A DNA stretch of 64,000 bases from Zhuqueibacter pondensis (GTDB taxonomy: Bacteria > Zhuqueibacterota > Zhuqueibacteria > Zhuqueibacterales > Zhuqueibacteraceae), in NCBI GenBank assembly GCA_034505955.1, contig JAPDQK010000030.1, positions 6,550 through 70,549 on the forward strand. Reading direction: 5' to 3'. Numbering within the stretch: position 1 is the first letter of the stretch; every line of letters starts with the position of its first letter. The notes below the pieces were generated by a model. It was not told the DNA's origin. It did no database searches and was given only the letters and a program-made list of their open reading frames with translations. Below, one piece after another: positions 54,119 to 63,761 of the stretch. Made by a program: the position numbers and the translations under genes.

Positions 54119-54228
54119 ATCAATTTCCTCGTGGTTTCCATCTTCTCGAATGGTTCTGTTCCTTGATGCTTGCTCCTGGATCGTTGATCATTGTCTTCGT
54201 CACAGGCATTGGCATGCCACTTCAAGCA

Positions 54229-56112
54229 TCAAGCAAACAAGACTTTTTCCAGCGGTTGAACCGGTTGAACACCCGGCTCGTCTTTTTCGTAATCGCGAAT
54301 GCTTCGAACAATGCTGTTGGGGGTAATTGGCAAACCGTCATAGTGCCGTACGCTGCGCAGTTTTTCGATCTGATCGGCATCCAACTCCAATTTGAGTAGC
54401 TGGAGCATTTGGGCATCGCGATTTTGGTCGACAACATAAACCCGCCGATGTTTGCGCACGAAATCCAATACCTTGTCATTGAACGGATAAGCTTTCAGGC
54501 GCAGATAACTCGTCTGCAAACCATGATCGTTGCGCAGCCAGTCGCGAGATTCGAGAATAGCCCAATGACTCGTCCCGTAGCCAATGATGCCGACATCGGC
54601 TTGTGGGTTTTCATCGATCTCGGGGGCGGGCACTTGTTGCCGGGCTGTTTCAAATTTCCGCGCCAAACGATCCATATTGTTTTTGTAATCTTCCGGGCGC
54701 TCGCTGTACCGGGCGTACTCATTGTGTCCACTGCCACGTGTGAAATAGGGCGCGAGCGGATGAGGTGTTCCGGGCAAGGTGCGATAAGGAATGCCATCGC
54801 CGTCGACATCTTTGTAACGCGCAAATTGGCGCACGCGCTCCAAATCTTCGGCCGAAAGCACTTTGCCACGCTTGAAAGGGGTATTGGGATATTGAAAAGG
54901 ATCGGACATCCAGTAATTCATGCCCAAATCCAAATCAAGCATCACAAAGACCGGGGTTTGAAATTCCTCCGCAAGATCGAAGGCGGTGCCGGCCATGGTG
55001 AAACACTCTTCCACCGAGCAGGGGAGGAGCATCAGGTGTTTGGTGTCACCGTGCGAGAGTACGGCCGTAAAAAGAATATCGCCCTGCATGGTGCGGGTCG
55101 GCAGTCCGGTCGACGGCCCGACCCGCTGAACATTGAAGATTACCACAGGCACCTCGGCATAATACGCGAGGCCGACAAACTCCGCCATCAATGAAATGCC
55201 CGGACCGGAGGTGGCCGTCATCGCGCGCGCACCAGCCCACCCGGCGCCGATCGCCATCCCGATCGCCGCCAGCTCATCTTCGGCTTGGACGATGGCAAAG
55301 GTCGCCTTTTGGGTGACCGGATCGATGCGGTAGCGCTTCATGTATTCGGCTAATGATTCACCCAAAGTCGATGATGGCGTGATCGGATACCAGGTGAAGA
55401 TCGTGACGCCAGCAAACATGCTTCCCATCGCGGCGGCGGAGTTGCCGTCGATAATGATTTTACCCTGCGTTGCATTCATGCGTGCAACACGGAAAAGCTC
55501 CTGCGGGGGAAAATTTTGACCGGCGTACTCGAAGCCGGCCTTGGCCGCGTCGAAATTCAATTGGATGGCCTTGCTTTTCCTTTTGAACTGCTTTTTTAAT
55601 GCGTTTTCAATTTCGGCTATGTCGATGCCGAGCAGGCAGGCGAGAACGCCGTCATAAATCATGTTACGAACCAGCTTGCGCAGTTTTGCCTCCGGGCACA
55701 CCGGGCGCACCAATTTGTCGAAAGGCACAGGATAAAAATGCAAATCATCGCGAAGTTTATTCAGATTGAGTGGCTCGTCGTAGATGACCATGGCGCCGGC
55801 GTCAAGTTGCATTACATCTTCTCGCGCCGTTTCAGGATTCATCGCCACCAGAATGTCATTCTTTTCGCGCCGGGCAATATAACCGTCTTTGTTGACCCGT
55901 ATCGTGAACCAGGTGGGAAGACCCTGAATATTGGAAGGAAAAAGGTTTTTGCCGGAAACCGGAATCCCCATTTGAAAAATTGCGCGCAACAACACCATGT
56001 TTGCCGTCTGGCTGCCGGAGCCATTGATCGTGGCAACATGGATATTGAAATCATTGATAACAGGATGGTTATTGCTACTTGTGCTACTATTTCGGGAAGA
56101 GGTCGTGCTCAC
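54229..56112 (-). CDS. korA: 2-oxoacid:acceptor oxidoreductase, fused gamma-alpha subunit (KorA-like)
   Basis: 627 residues. The first about 190 residues are the gamma domain (VATINGSGSQTANMVLLRAIF). The alpha (PYR) domain follows: IIDGNSAAAMGSMFAGVTIFTWYPITPSS, AEDELAAIGMAIGAGWAGARAMTATSGPG, and ISLMAEFVGLAYYAEVPVVIFNVQRVGPSTGLPT, all typical. The fused order is that of two-subunit KGOR enzymes. The start is GTG 56112 after GAGGA. Ferredoxin as electron acceptor points to anaerobic or microaerobic metabolism. Confidence 0.92.
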   Translation of the reverse strand: MSTTSSRNSSTSSNNHPVINDFNIHVATINGSGSQTANMVLLRAIFQMGIPVSGKNLFPSNIQGLPTWFTIRVNKDGYIARREKNDILVAMNPETAREDVMQLDAGAMVIYDEPLNLNKLRDDLHFYPVPFDKLVRPVCPEAKLRKLVRNMIYDGVLACLLGIDIAEIENALKKQFKRKSKAIQLNFDAAKAGFEYAGQNFPPQELFRVARMNATQGKIIIDGNSAAAMGSMFAGVTIFTWYPITPSSTLGESLAEYMKRYRIDPVTQKATFAIVQAEDELAAIGMAIGAGWAGARAMTATSGPGISLMAEFVGLAYYAEVPVVIFNVQRVGPSTGLPTRTMQGDILFTAVLSHGDTKHLMLLPCSVEECFTMAGTAFDLAEEFQTPVFVMLDLDLGMNYWMSDPFQYPNTPFKRGKVLSAEDLERVRQFARYKDVDGDGIPYRTLPGTPHPLAPYFTRGSGHNEYARYSERPEDYKNNMDRLARKFETARQQVPAPEIDENPQADVGIIGYGTSHWAILESRDWLRNDHGLQTSYLRLKAYPFNDKVLDFVRKHRRVYVVDQNRDAQMLQLLKLELDADQIEKLRSVRHYDGLPITPNSIVRSIRDYEKDEPGVQPVQPLEKVLFA

Positions 56113-56141
56113 TGTTGGTTTTCCTCATATGTTGTTTGAAG

Positions 56142-57179
56142 TCAGATAGTATTTCCCTCGTGCAGCGTGGAAAGAATTTGCTGCAAAGTTTGCCAGTCAT
56201 TGATGGTGTTGGAGCGTGCCAGGATCGCATGGATTTGTTCCACATTTAAGGTGCGGATCGCTTCGCCGATCTCTGGAGATACCGGGCCGAGCTTGTGAGA
56301 GAAAATCAGCTTTAATGTATTTTGAGCTTCTTCAACACGGCCTTGGTCATAACCTTGGTCATAACCTTTCTTATAGCCTGTTTCATAGCTGCCCATCAGC
56401 ACTGCGTATGTATCGCGCATCCGTTTTATATTCAACTCATAGCGTCGTCTTTCCTTGAGTGTCAAGTTCACATACTTCGCTACCTCAAAAGCCTTCTCAA
56501 ACACCTCATCGCCTTTGAAAAAGTCTGGAATGCGACTGAGCTCCGGCAAATATTTCAGGAAATAAAGCCATTTGTTGATGCGGCGCTCAAGGCTGTATTC
56601 CGGCTTGCGTTCGTCGAACAGCGGCAACTCCAACGTCACGAATTGCAGTTTGTCGGAAAAAGCCTCGTGCGGCGGCTGATCGTTTCTGATTCGGTTGCGA
56701 TTGACGGCGGTTGTACTACCATCCAGAGCATAGCCCAAAACCGCAATGCAATAAACTTCACTGAGACGAAAGTCCCAGGCTGTCATTTTGCCGCCATAAG
56801 TCTCCATCTCATCATGGATGCTCATCACTTCAAGTGCGGGTTCGGGATAAGTTGCACGCTTGCCGCCTTTCCTGGCCTGAGCTGCAATCGGGAAGGTCGA
56901 GTAATAAATCATCCGATCTTTGATGAAGGGGATGCGGTTCTTTTGCATTTCAACAATGAAATGGTTGCCTTCCGCATCTTTGCAATAAACGTCATAAATC
57001 CCGCTGCGTTCTTCTTGAGCATCCGGAAGCTGTTCTTTGTCCATGAAATGGATGTCGAGAATTGGCGCTTCCAGCTCCAGCACATCGGTGATAAAACCCC
57101 TGATGATGTTTTTATTGGCTTCTTCGCCAAAAATCTTTTTGAAGCCAAAATCTGTCGTGGGATCAATGAACCGTGACAT
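56142..57179 (-). CDS. Rpn-family PD-(D/E)XK nuclease / putative transposase
   Basis: 345 residues. Starts SRFIDPTTDFGFKKIFGEEANK, the standard opening of the Rpn/PDDEXK transposase group. The nuclease core is SGIYDVYCKDAEGNHFIVEMQKN (Asp, then E-x-Q/K). The C-terminal part is charged, with KKGYDQGYDQGRVEEAQ, a short tandem repeat common in these proteins. Rpn proteins promote RecA-independent recombination. GGAGG five bases before ATG 57179 decides against the TTG start at 57191. Confidence 0.88.
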   Translation of the reverse strand: MSRFIDPTTDFGFKKIFGEEANKNIIRGFITDVLELEAPILDIHFMDKEQLPDAQEERSGIYDVYCKDAEGNHFIVEMQKNRIPFIKDRMIYYSTFPIAAQARKGGKRATYPEPALEVMSIHDEMETYGGKMTAWDFRLSEVYCIAVLGYALDGSTTAVNRNRIRNDQPPHEAFSDKLQFVTLELPLFDERKPEYSLERRINKWLYFLKYLPELSRIPDFFKGDEVFEKAFEVAKYVNLTLKERRRYELNIKRMRDTYAVLMGSYETGYKKGYDQGYDQGRVEEAQNTLKLIFSHKLGPVSPEIGEAIRTLNVEQIHAILARSNTINDWQTLQQILSTLHEGNTI

Positions 57180-57284
57180 CAGTTCCTCCAAGCCTCAACC
57201 CGTCTTGTGGAATCAATTGTTATCAGGTCGCGCCATTGGCAAGGCAAAAAATTTGTAAAAGTTCAGTGAATCCCGTACTAAAAT

Positions 57285-57356
57285 ATCATTCTGGAAGAAT
57301 CTATTTACAATATAAGACAATCGTCCAAGACGAAAAAAGATTCCTCCTGAATGACA
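57285..57356. repeat. palindromic repeat related to the MITE-like arms
   Basis: ATCATTCTGGAAGAATCT at the left and AAAAAAGATTCCTCCTGAAT followed by GACA at the right are imperfect reverse complements with a loop of about 30 bases. The right arm is the same as that at 7817-7839. It lies in the 255-base gap between the Rpn and DUF72 genes. Confidence 0.65.
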
Positions 57357-57434
57357 ACGGGGTTTACTGAATATTTACACCCAACGTCATAAAAATAAAT
57401 ATACAACAATATTTTGCCAATTTCAAATCAAAAT

Positions 57435-58346
57435 TCAGAACAAATCTGTTTGTTGTGGATTGGGTCCTGAACGCAGTCGTGCCAAATCCGGATGAGCCTG
57501 CAAGAGTTTTTCTGGCACATTCACTTTGATGCCCATCAGTTCAAATTGCAACTGCAGGGCATTGACCACGGCCTGAGCACGAGGATGATTGTTGAAAATC
57601 ACGTAGACACTCTCGGTTTGGCGAAGGGCGTTTCGGATGGGCGCCACAAAATTGTCAAGCTCGGTGGCGGAGTAGAGATAATCATACCGCGCCTCGAAGC
57701 CGGCATCTTTGTTGAGCCACTGTTGCTCATTCCGACCGAGAAAACGAAAATAAGCAACGCACCCACTCACCACCTGAGTAAACCCCAGCGCCTGGCCAAT
57801 TTGTGGTTGATCGACATTGGCAAACCCAACGCCCCGGTGATTGAGTTCGGCCAGAATCTCCGGCCGGTTCCAGGAATTGTGACGAATTTCCACCACCAGC
57901 GGATATTCCTGAAAAGCATCCAGCAGGCGAAACAACCAGTCACGATTTTCATTTTTATAATGATAGGACTGCGGAAATTGCACCAGCAAAGCGCCGAGAC
58001 GACCGGCTTCCCGCAATGGTTGCATGCCGCGCTTGGTCAGTTCGATATCCGTCTGCGCATAGCCGGTGCCGCGATCCGAGGATTTTTCAAGAACAAATTT
58101 CTGCCAGATTTTTGCCGTGAACCGAAAATGTGGATTGCGCACCACTTGTGCCAACCATTGCTGCGAGGTGCTGACACTCTGCGGATGAAAATACGTCGAA
58201 TTGATCTCCACCACATTGAACAGTTGGCTGATCAACTCGAGTTCGGAAAAATTCTTGGGCCGGCGTGAGGGATAAACCAAATTGTTCCAGTCCGGATATG
58301 ACCAGCCGGAGATGCCAACAAAGAAATTTCGAGATCGATGAATCAT
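57435..58346 (-). CDS. DUF72-family protein (YecE-like)
   Basis: 303 residues with the DUF72 TIM-barrel signature: FFVGISGWSYPDWNNLVYP at the start, LISQLFNVVEINSTYFHPQS, LGALLVQFPQSYHY, LVVEIRHNSW and a late VYVIFNNHPRAQAVVNALQL. Function unknown; possibly a nuclease or isomerase-like enzyme. I use ATG 58346 because the family starts just before the FVGISGWSY strand; the upstream extension to 58523 is poor in family character. Confidence 0.88.
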   Translation of the reverse strand: MIHRSRNFFVGISGWSYPDWNNLVYPSRRPKNFSELELISQLFNVVEINSTYFHPQSVSTSQQWLAQVVRNPHFRFTAKIWQKFVLEKSSDRGTGYAQTDIELTKRGMQPLREAGRLGALLVQFPQSYHYKNENRDWLFRLLDAFQEYPLVVEIRHNSWNRPEILAELNHRGVGFANVDQPQIGQALGFTQVVSGCVAYFRFLGRNEQQWLNKDAGFEARYDYLYSATELDNFVAPIRNALRQTESVYVIFNNHPRAQAVVNALQLQFELMGIKVNVPEKLLQAHPDLARLRSGPNPQQTDLF

Positions 58347-58516
58347 CAAAGAATTTAACTCATGGCAATATGATGAAATCAGGCAGAAAATATTCCAACT
58401 CGCGCAGGAAGCTAATATAAAAAGTTCCACTAATTGAGCAAGGAATATTTTTTTGACTTCCCACCGGGGCATTTTCCCGAAGTCCGAATTTTTTGGAAAT
58501 TTTTCCGAAAATCTTA

Positions 58517-58545
58517 TTGACATTTCCCGCGGACTTCTCTATATT
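58517..58545 (+). promoter_or_regulatory. near-consensus sigma70 promoter
   Basis: TTGACA (58517-58522), exactly 17 bases, TATATT (58540-58545). It is the best housekeeping promoter match in the window and stands about 145 bases before ATG 58691, so the operon that follows has a leader of about 140 bases. Confidence 0.65.
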
Positions 58546-58690
58546 TGATGGTTGCGCCAATGTAACATTGTTGGCCGAATGAGGTTGCTCACCGTAATTT
58601 CAGAAATGTAAGAGCCAACCCCTGTTTTTTTTCTCAATAAAATCAAATAAGCTCGGGGTTGTGAACACCCTAAATTCGAGGAGGGAAGAA

Positions 58691-59185
58691 ATGCGACAGA
58701 ACTTGTTTGATGCTCGTCATTCGGTAAGATTGATCCTGTCCGTAATCGTCATCGTGATTTGCAGCTTGTTTCTGGCCCGGCCGGCACTGGCCCAGCAAGC
58801 AGAGGCCGGCGAACAACTCGATGTGAACCCCTTTCTGAACCTTCTGGCCCTGGCGCTTGTGATCGAGCGTCTGTTGGAGATTGGTGTCACATTCTTCCCC
58901 GGACTCGAGGAAAAGAAGAAGCGTTTGGATAAAGATTCAGACCAGCTCGCTGCGCTCAAACTGGCGATCTCACGCACCACGATGCTGGTCGGCATGGTAT
59001 TGGGTGTTCTTGCCTGCACGATTTTCCATTTCGGAATTCTTGATGAAATATTTCCGGGCCGGCATCTGAGTATGAATCTTTTCAATCATATTCTTACCGG
59101 CATCATTGCCGGAACCGGCGCCGATCCGGTTCACCAGTTGGTGCTGATTTTGGTGAGTGTGAAGGAACGTTTGCGCTCGGAATGA
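58691..59185 (+). CDS. small inner-membrane protein of unknown function
   Basis: 164 residues from ATG 58691, preceded by GAGGAGGGAAGAA. A signal-anchor-like segment (LILSVIVIVICSLFLARPALAQ) is followed by LNLLALALVIERLLEIGVTFF, a charged loop (LEEKKKRLDKDSDQ), MLVGMVLGVLACTIFHFGIL and HILTGIIAGTGADPVHQLVLIL. It thus has three or four membrane helices. I do not recognise the family. It heads a run of same-strand genes (CPBP protease, mltG, helicase) under a strong promoter. Confidence 0.65.
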   Translation: MRQNLFDARHSVRLILSVIVIVICSLFLARPALAQQAEAGEQLDVNPFLNLLALALVIERLLEIGVTFFPGLEEKKKRLDKDSDQLAALKLAISRTTMLVGMVLGVLACTIFHFGILDEIFPGRHLSMNLFNHILTGIIAGTGADPVHQLVLILVSVKERLRSE

Positions 59186-59215
59186 CAAAACGAGAATCAG
59201 AGAAATAACGCCCCG

Positions 59216-59968
59216 ATGGCAGGGAAGTTGACAGAAAAGCTGGTGCCGGCGGCGCTGCAGACCTATTTCAAGAAAACTCGCTCGCACTTCTTTGGACTGT
59301 TGTCCATTCTGCTTTTGCTGCTGATTTATGAAGGCAGCAGCGCCAAACTCTATGCGGACCAACAAATCCAAATCCGCAACAGCGCCGAAGTGATCATCGA
59401 GCGCATGCTGTGGTTTATGGGCATACGCAACAATTTATTTTTGTGGGCAGTGTACTTCCTATTGATGGTGTGGGCATTCTGGCTGGCGAAAAAACAACAA
59501 GTGCTCGATTTCAAATTCGTCTACATTCCGTACAGCATTTTCGAGAGCACGGTATACGCGGTGCTTTTGGGTCTGCTGGCCGGACAACTGACCGAGCATA
59601 CCAATCTCGCGCTGTTGCAACAAGCAAGAAGCGAGATGGCCAACATGGGCGCCAGGATGACGATGGCCTTGGGCGCCGGCATCTATGAAGAATTGCTTTT
59701 TCGCTTTTTGTTGATTTCCCTGCTGCTGTCCATCTTCGACGTACTCGCTGGTGGCAGGCGCTTGATGTATGTCATTTTAGCCGTGGTCATTTCTGCGGCG
59801 TTGTTTTCGGGATTTCATTATCTCGGCGGCCGGGAAGTGCTCACGCTCGAATCGTTCGTGTTTCGTTTCTATGCCGGTGTGATTCTGGGTGCGCTTTTTG
59901 TCCTACGGGGCATTGGCGTCACTTCTTACACGCACGCGATTTATAATCTGTTGTTGCTCTTTCGGTGA
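59216..59968 (+). CDS. CPBP-family intramembrane glutamic protease (CAAX-protease-like)
   Basis: 250 residues with about six membrane helices. The catalytic motifs are ALGAGIYEELLFRFLL (E-E-x3-R, about residue 155) and SGFHYLGGREVL (F-x3-H-like, here F-H), with a late GVTSYTHAIYN. Members cleave or process membrane-bound peptides and some confer bacteriocin immunity. It overlaps mltG by four bases (GTGA), so the two are coupled. Confidence 0.85.
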   Translation: MAGKLTEKLVPAALQTYFKKTRSHFFGLLSILLLLLIYEGSSAKLYADQQIQIRNSAEVIIERMLWFMGIRNNLFLWAVYFLLMVWAFWLAKKQQVLDFKFVYIPYSIFESTVYAVLLGLLAGQLTEHTNLALLQQARSEMANMGARMTMALGAGIYEELLFRFLLISLLLSIFDVLAGGRRLMYVILAVVISAALFSGFHYLGGREVLTLESFVFRFYAGVILGALFVLRGIGVTSYTHAIYNLLLLFR

Positions 59969-61008
59969 AGATATTCATTACAATTGCCTCTCTTGTCGTT
60001 CTCGTCGCTCTGCTCGGAACCGCGGTGGCAGTTTACATACTGTTTCAGGCACCCATCGTGCCGAAAAATTTAGCACCACGGGACTTCATTATTCACCGAG
60101 GCATGTCCCTGCCGCAAATTGCCGACAGTTTGCAGCATCAGGGATTGATCAAAAAAAGCGATCGTTTCATTTTTGCCGACAAAATTTTGGGCTGGGGCAG
60201 GGAGCTCAAAGCTGGAAAATACACCATCCTGCCGGGTGCTTCGACACTTGCGTTATATAAATTGTTTCGCTCCGGTAAAGCCACGCAGCAGCGGGTCACA
60301 CTCCCGGAAGGAAAAACTGTTGAAGATTTTGCCGGGATTTTGCAACGGGCACTGGAAATCGATTCGGTCACCTTCGTCAAATTGGCGCATGATTCTGCCC
60401 TGGCGCGACGCCTGGGGGTTCCGGCACCGAATTTGGAGGGTTATCTTTGTCCGAATACTTATTATTTTTACTGGGGCACTTCGCCGCAGGAAGTGATCCG
60501 CACCCTGGTGCAGGAGTTTCATCGTCAGGTGAATGATTCGCTGCTGCAGCAAGCACGAAAGCTGAACTTCACGTTGCATCAGGTGGTCACGCTGGCCTCG
60601 ATCATCGAAGGCGAGGCTGCCGTTGATAGTGAGCGCGCAATTATTGCGGCGGTCTATCACAATCGCCTGCGGCAAGGAATTTTGTTGCAAGCGGATCCCA
60701 CGATTCAATATCTCGTTCCCGGTCCGCCGCGCCGATTGTTGAACCGCGATCTCGAGATTGATTCGCCCTATAACACCTATCGATATCCCGGCTTGCCGCC
60801 CGGTCCGGTGAATAACCCCGGCATCGCATCGATTCGCGCGGCGTTGTATCCAGCGGCCGTGAAGTATATTTATTTTGTCGCGCGGGGTGATGGCTCCCAT
60901 GTCTTCAGCCATACGTTGCAGGAGCATCTCCGCGCGAAACGGGAATTTGACCGGGTCCGTGCTCAGGTCAGGTGGGAAAAGAAACATAAATCTCAACCCG
61001 GAGGATAA
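59965..61008 (+). CDS. mltG: endolytic murein transglycosylase MltG
   Basis: 347 residues. One N-terminal membrane helix (IFITIASLVVLVALLGTAVAVYILF), a LysM-like subdomain (FIIHRGMSLPQIADSLQHQGLI), and the YceG domain with VTLASIIEGEAAVDSERAIIAAVYHNRL, which holds the catalytic Glu, plus LQADPTIQYLV and YRYPGLPPGPVNNPGIASI. It cuts nascent glycan strands in the periplasm and sets strand length. The start is GTG 59965, coupled to the CPBP gene. Confidence 0.95.
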   Translation: MKIFITIASLVVLVALLGTAVAVYILFQAPIVPKNLAPRDFIIHRGMSLPQIADSLQHQGLIKKSDRFIFADKILGWGRELKAGKYTILPGASTLALYKLFRSGKATQQRVTLPEGKTVEDFAGILQRALEIDSVTFVKLAHDSALARRLGVPAPNLEGYLCPNTYYFYWGTSPQEVIRTLVQEFHRQVNDSLLQQARKLNFTLHQVVTLASIIEGEAAVDSERAIIAAVYHNRLRQGILLQADPTIQYLVPGPPRRLLNRDLEIDSPYNTYRYPGLPPGPVNNPGIASIRAALYPAAVKYIYFVARGDGSHVFSHTLQEHLRAKREFDRVRAQVRWEKKHKSQPGG

Positions 61009-63250
61009 GCCACTGAGTGGGAAAAGATACGATCACCTTTTGGAGGCGCTCAATAACGAGCAGCGGAAAGCAGTCGCCTGTGGTGACGGCCCGATTCTGG
61101 TTTTGGCCGGTGCCGGCAGCGGTAAAACCCGCGTGCTCACCTATCGCATCGCTTACTTGATCGAACGTCAAGGGGTTCGCGCCGAAAACATTCTCGCGGC
61201 GACTTTCACCAATAAGGCGGCGCAGGAAATGCAGGAACGCCTTTCGCGCCTTGTCTCGCTGGCGCTGTCGCGTTACAAACATCACGATGGCCCGTGGGTG
61301 GGGACTTTTCATTCCATTTGCGCCCGCATGCTCCGCGCTCATGCTGAGCATCTTGGTTTTACGCGCCAATTCACCATTTATGATTCCGAAGACCAGCTTG
61401 GTCTCATCAAGCAAATCGTGGCCGAACTGGCGATCCCGACTGAAAGAATCTCACCAGGTTATATTCATTATCGCATCTCCCGTGCAAAAAATGGCCTGAT
61501 GACTAACCCGCAATCGCTTGCCGGCGATGGTGACTTCCGCGATGAAGTGGTGGCGCGGGTTTACGCCATCTATCAGCAACGTCTGAAAGAAAACAACGCC
61601 ATGGATTTTGACGATTTGCTGATTTATCCGATTGAGCTGTTTCGTCAACACCCTGAGATTCTCTCCAGCTATGTGCACCGATTTCGTTATGTTCTGGTGG
61701 ACGAATTTCAGGACACCAATCGCACCCAGTATGTTTTCCTGCGCGCGCTTGCAGGCCGTGACCGCAATGTTTTCGTCGTGGGTGACGATGATCAATCCAT
61801 TTACCGCTGGCGGGGAGCCGAAGTGCGCAACATTCTCGACTTCGAAAGGGATTTTCCCGACTGCAAAGTTTTTCGTCTCGAACAAAATTACCGCTCCACG
61901 CGCAACATTCTCGAAGCCGCACATTCCGTCATTGTCAACAATCGCGACCGTCTGCCCAAGAAGCTTTGGACGGAACGCGAAGCCGGTGAGCCGGTGGCGC
62001 TGCTTGAAGCCGGCAATGAATATCACGAGGCCCAAATCATTCTGGACAAGATCACCGAACAGATCAGCCACCACTACAATAGTGGCCTAACCCATCGCCG
62101 CAACTTTAGCGATTTTGCGATTCTCTATCGCACCAATGCACAGTCACGTGTCATTGAAGACACGCTGCGCCGCGCCGGCATTCCATACGTCATCGTTGGC
62201 GGCCTGCGTTTCTATGAGCGCAAGGAAGTCAAAGACGTATTGGCGTACATGCGCCTGGCAGCAAACCCGGCTGACCGGGTGAGCTTGCGCCGGATTATCA
62301 ATTATCCGTTGCGCGGCATCGGCGAGACCACCATTAAAAGATTGGAAGAATTCGCCCGTGCCAATAAGATCACCCTATTCCAGGCGCTCGCCAGAGTGGG
62401 AGAAATCCCGACGATCAAGCCGGGCCTGCGCGACAAAGTGCTCGAATTCTATGACTTCATCAATCGCTTTGTAAGCCTCAAGAACGAGCTGTCGCTGTTG
62501 GAATGGGCGAACGCGCTGGTTGGTGCCACCGGCATCATCCATCTGCTCAAAAGTGAAAATGCACAGGAACGCATCGACAACATTCGTGAATTGTTGAATT
62601 CCATCCATGAGTATGCCACGGAGGTGCGTGACGCCACCATTGAAGGCTATCTTGAACGTGTGTCATTGATTACGGACATTGACACCTGGGACGAAAAAAG
62701 CAATGCCGTGACGTTGATGACGCTTCACAGCGCCAAAGGCCTGGAGTTCCCCGTCGTCTTCATCACCGGACTCGAGGACGGGCTTTTCCCACTCATTCGC
62801 ACCGGCGATGTTGATTCCGATCTCGAGGAAGAGCGCCGGCTTTTCTATGTCGGCACCACGCGCGCCAAAGAAAAGCTCTTTCTTTCTTACGCTCTAATGC
62901 GCAGCCGCTATGGCAATGACAACCAATTCAATCTACCGTCGCGATTTTTGGAGGAACTCGACCGCCAGTACGTGCGCCAGGAAGAGGTACGCCGGCTTCG
63001 CCCATTTGAGACTTCTGCTTCGGAAGCCGAATGGCATCCCGGTCATGAACAAGTCATGCCGAAGTACGAGGAGGAATCCCAGGACAACGAAGGCATGTAC
63101 GTCGGCCGGTTGGTCAAGCATCCAAAATTTGGTTTGGGTGAAATTCTCGCCCTCGAGGGCAAGGGGGAAAATTTGAAGCTCACCATCGCTTTTGAAAAAG
63201 AAGGAACGAAAAAAATCTTTGTGCAGTATGGCAAATTACAGCTACTGTAA
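60959..63250 (+). CDS. UvrD/PcrA-type superfamily 1 DNA helicase
   Basis: About 763 residues. Q-motif LLEALNNEQRKAVACGDGPI, Walker A VLAGAGSGKTRVLTYR, FTNKAAQEMQERL, VLVDEFQDTNRTQYVFLRAL, GDDDQSIYRWRGA, LEQNYRSTRNIL and LMTLHSAKGLEFPVVFITGLEDGLFP are all present. The C-terminal Tudor-like PcrA tail (VGRLVKHPKFGLGEILALEG) is intact. It unwinds DNA 3' to 5' in repair and replication. The start is uncertain: the frame opens inside mltG (ATG 60875, GTG 60959), while GGAGG at 61002-61006 points to a start nearer the Q-motif without a clear ATG. Confidence 0.93.
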   Translation: MLRSGGKRNINLNPEDKPLSGKRYDHLLEALNNEQRKAVACGDGPILVLAGAGSGKTRVLTYRIAYLIERQGVRAENILAATFTNKAAQEMQERLSRLVSLALSRYKHHDGPWVGTFHSICARMLRAHAEHLGFTRQFTIYDSEDQLGLIKQIVAELAIPTERISPGYIHYRISRAKNGLMTNPQSLAGDGDFRDEVVARVYAIYQQRLKENNAMDFDDLLIYPIELFRQHPEILSSYVHRFRYVLVDEFQDTNRTQYVFLRALAGRDRNVFVVGDDDQSIYRWRGAEVRNILDFERDFPDCKVFRLEQNYRSTRNILEAAHSVIVNNRDRLPKKLWTEREAGEPVALLEAGNEYHEAQIILDKITEQISHHYNSGLTHRRNFSDFAILYRTNAQSRVIEDTLRRAGIPYVIVGGLRFYERKEVKDVLAYMRLAANPADRVSLRRIINYPLRGIGETTIKRLEEFARANKITLFQALARVGEIPTIKPGLRDKVLEFYDFINRFVSLKNELSLLEWANALVGATGIIHLLKSENAQERIDNIRELLNSIHEYATEVRDATIEGYLERVSLITDIDTWDEKSNAVTLMTLHSAKGLEFPVVFITGLEDGLFPLIRTGDVDSDLEEERRLFYVGTTRAKEKLFLSYALMRSRYGNDNQFNLPSRFLEELDRQYVRQEEVRRLRPFETSASEAEWHPGHEQVMPKYEEESQDNEGMYVGRLVKHPKFGLGEILALEGKGENLKLTIAFEKEGTKKIFVQYGKLQLL

Positions 63251-63360
63251 CGCAGCCGGCTGGCCTGCCAATCGTTTGTTGAGTGCGGCAGTAATGTCTC
63301 AGCCACAGGCGGCCACAATGTCATTCCGTAGGAATTGTCATGTACGGTTGCACATCCATC

Positions 63361-63654
63361 ATGATGAAAATGTAGCGCAGACATCTTGTCTGCAGGCAGG
63401 CTGGAAGCCCGCGCTACGGCATGATGAAAATGTAGCGCAGACATCTTGTCTGCAGGCAGGCTGGAAGCCCGCGCTACGGCATGATGAAAATGTAGCGCAG
63501 ACATCTTGTCTGCAGGCAGGCTGGAAGCCCGCGCTACGGCATGAAAATGTAGCGCAGACATCTTGTCTGCAGGCAGGCTGGAAGCCCGCGCTACGGCATG
63601 AAAATGTAGCGCAGACATCTTGTCTGCAGGCAGGCTGGAAGCCCGCGCTACGGC
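63361..63654. repeat. five tandem copies of a 60/57-bp unit
   Basis: Three identical 60-bp units (63361, 63421, 63481) are followed by two 57-bp units (63541, 63598) lacking one ATG triplet of the leader. Each unit contains GTAGCGC and GCGCTAC as outer arms, a CAGAC/GTCTG inner hairpin and GGCTGGAAGCCC. The array has no spacers and is not CRISPR. A frame through it on the minus strand only reads the repeat. Confidence 0.92.
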
Positions 63655-63761
63655 ATTTTTGTGGTAATCTTTTTGCAATTGAAGACTCGTGCTCGATTCA
63701 AAAAAGATGCTTCCCGAATGACATCAAAGTTAAAGCCGCCAGCCCATCAATAACTGAGAGA

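Noticed and set aside
54409..55194. Plus-strand open frame of 261 codons
   Set aside because: Antisense to korA, whose motifs are clear; no family features of its own.
63361..63654. Possible CRISPR array
   Set aside because: Units are directly abutting with no unique spacers, and no cas genes are present in the window.
63043..63678. Minus-strand open frame containing SSLPADKMSALHFH repeats, resembling a repeat protein
   Set aside because: It merely reads through the 60-bp DNA tandem array and then runs antisense to the helicase; no start signal and no independent sequence.
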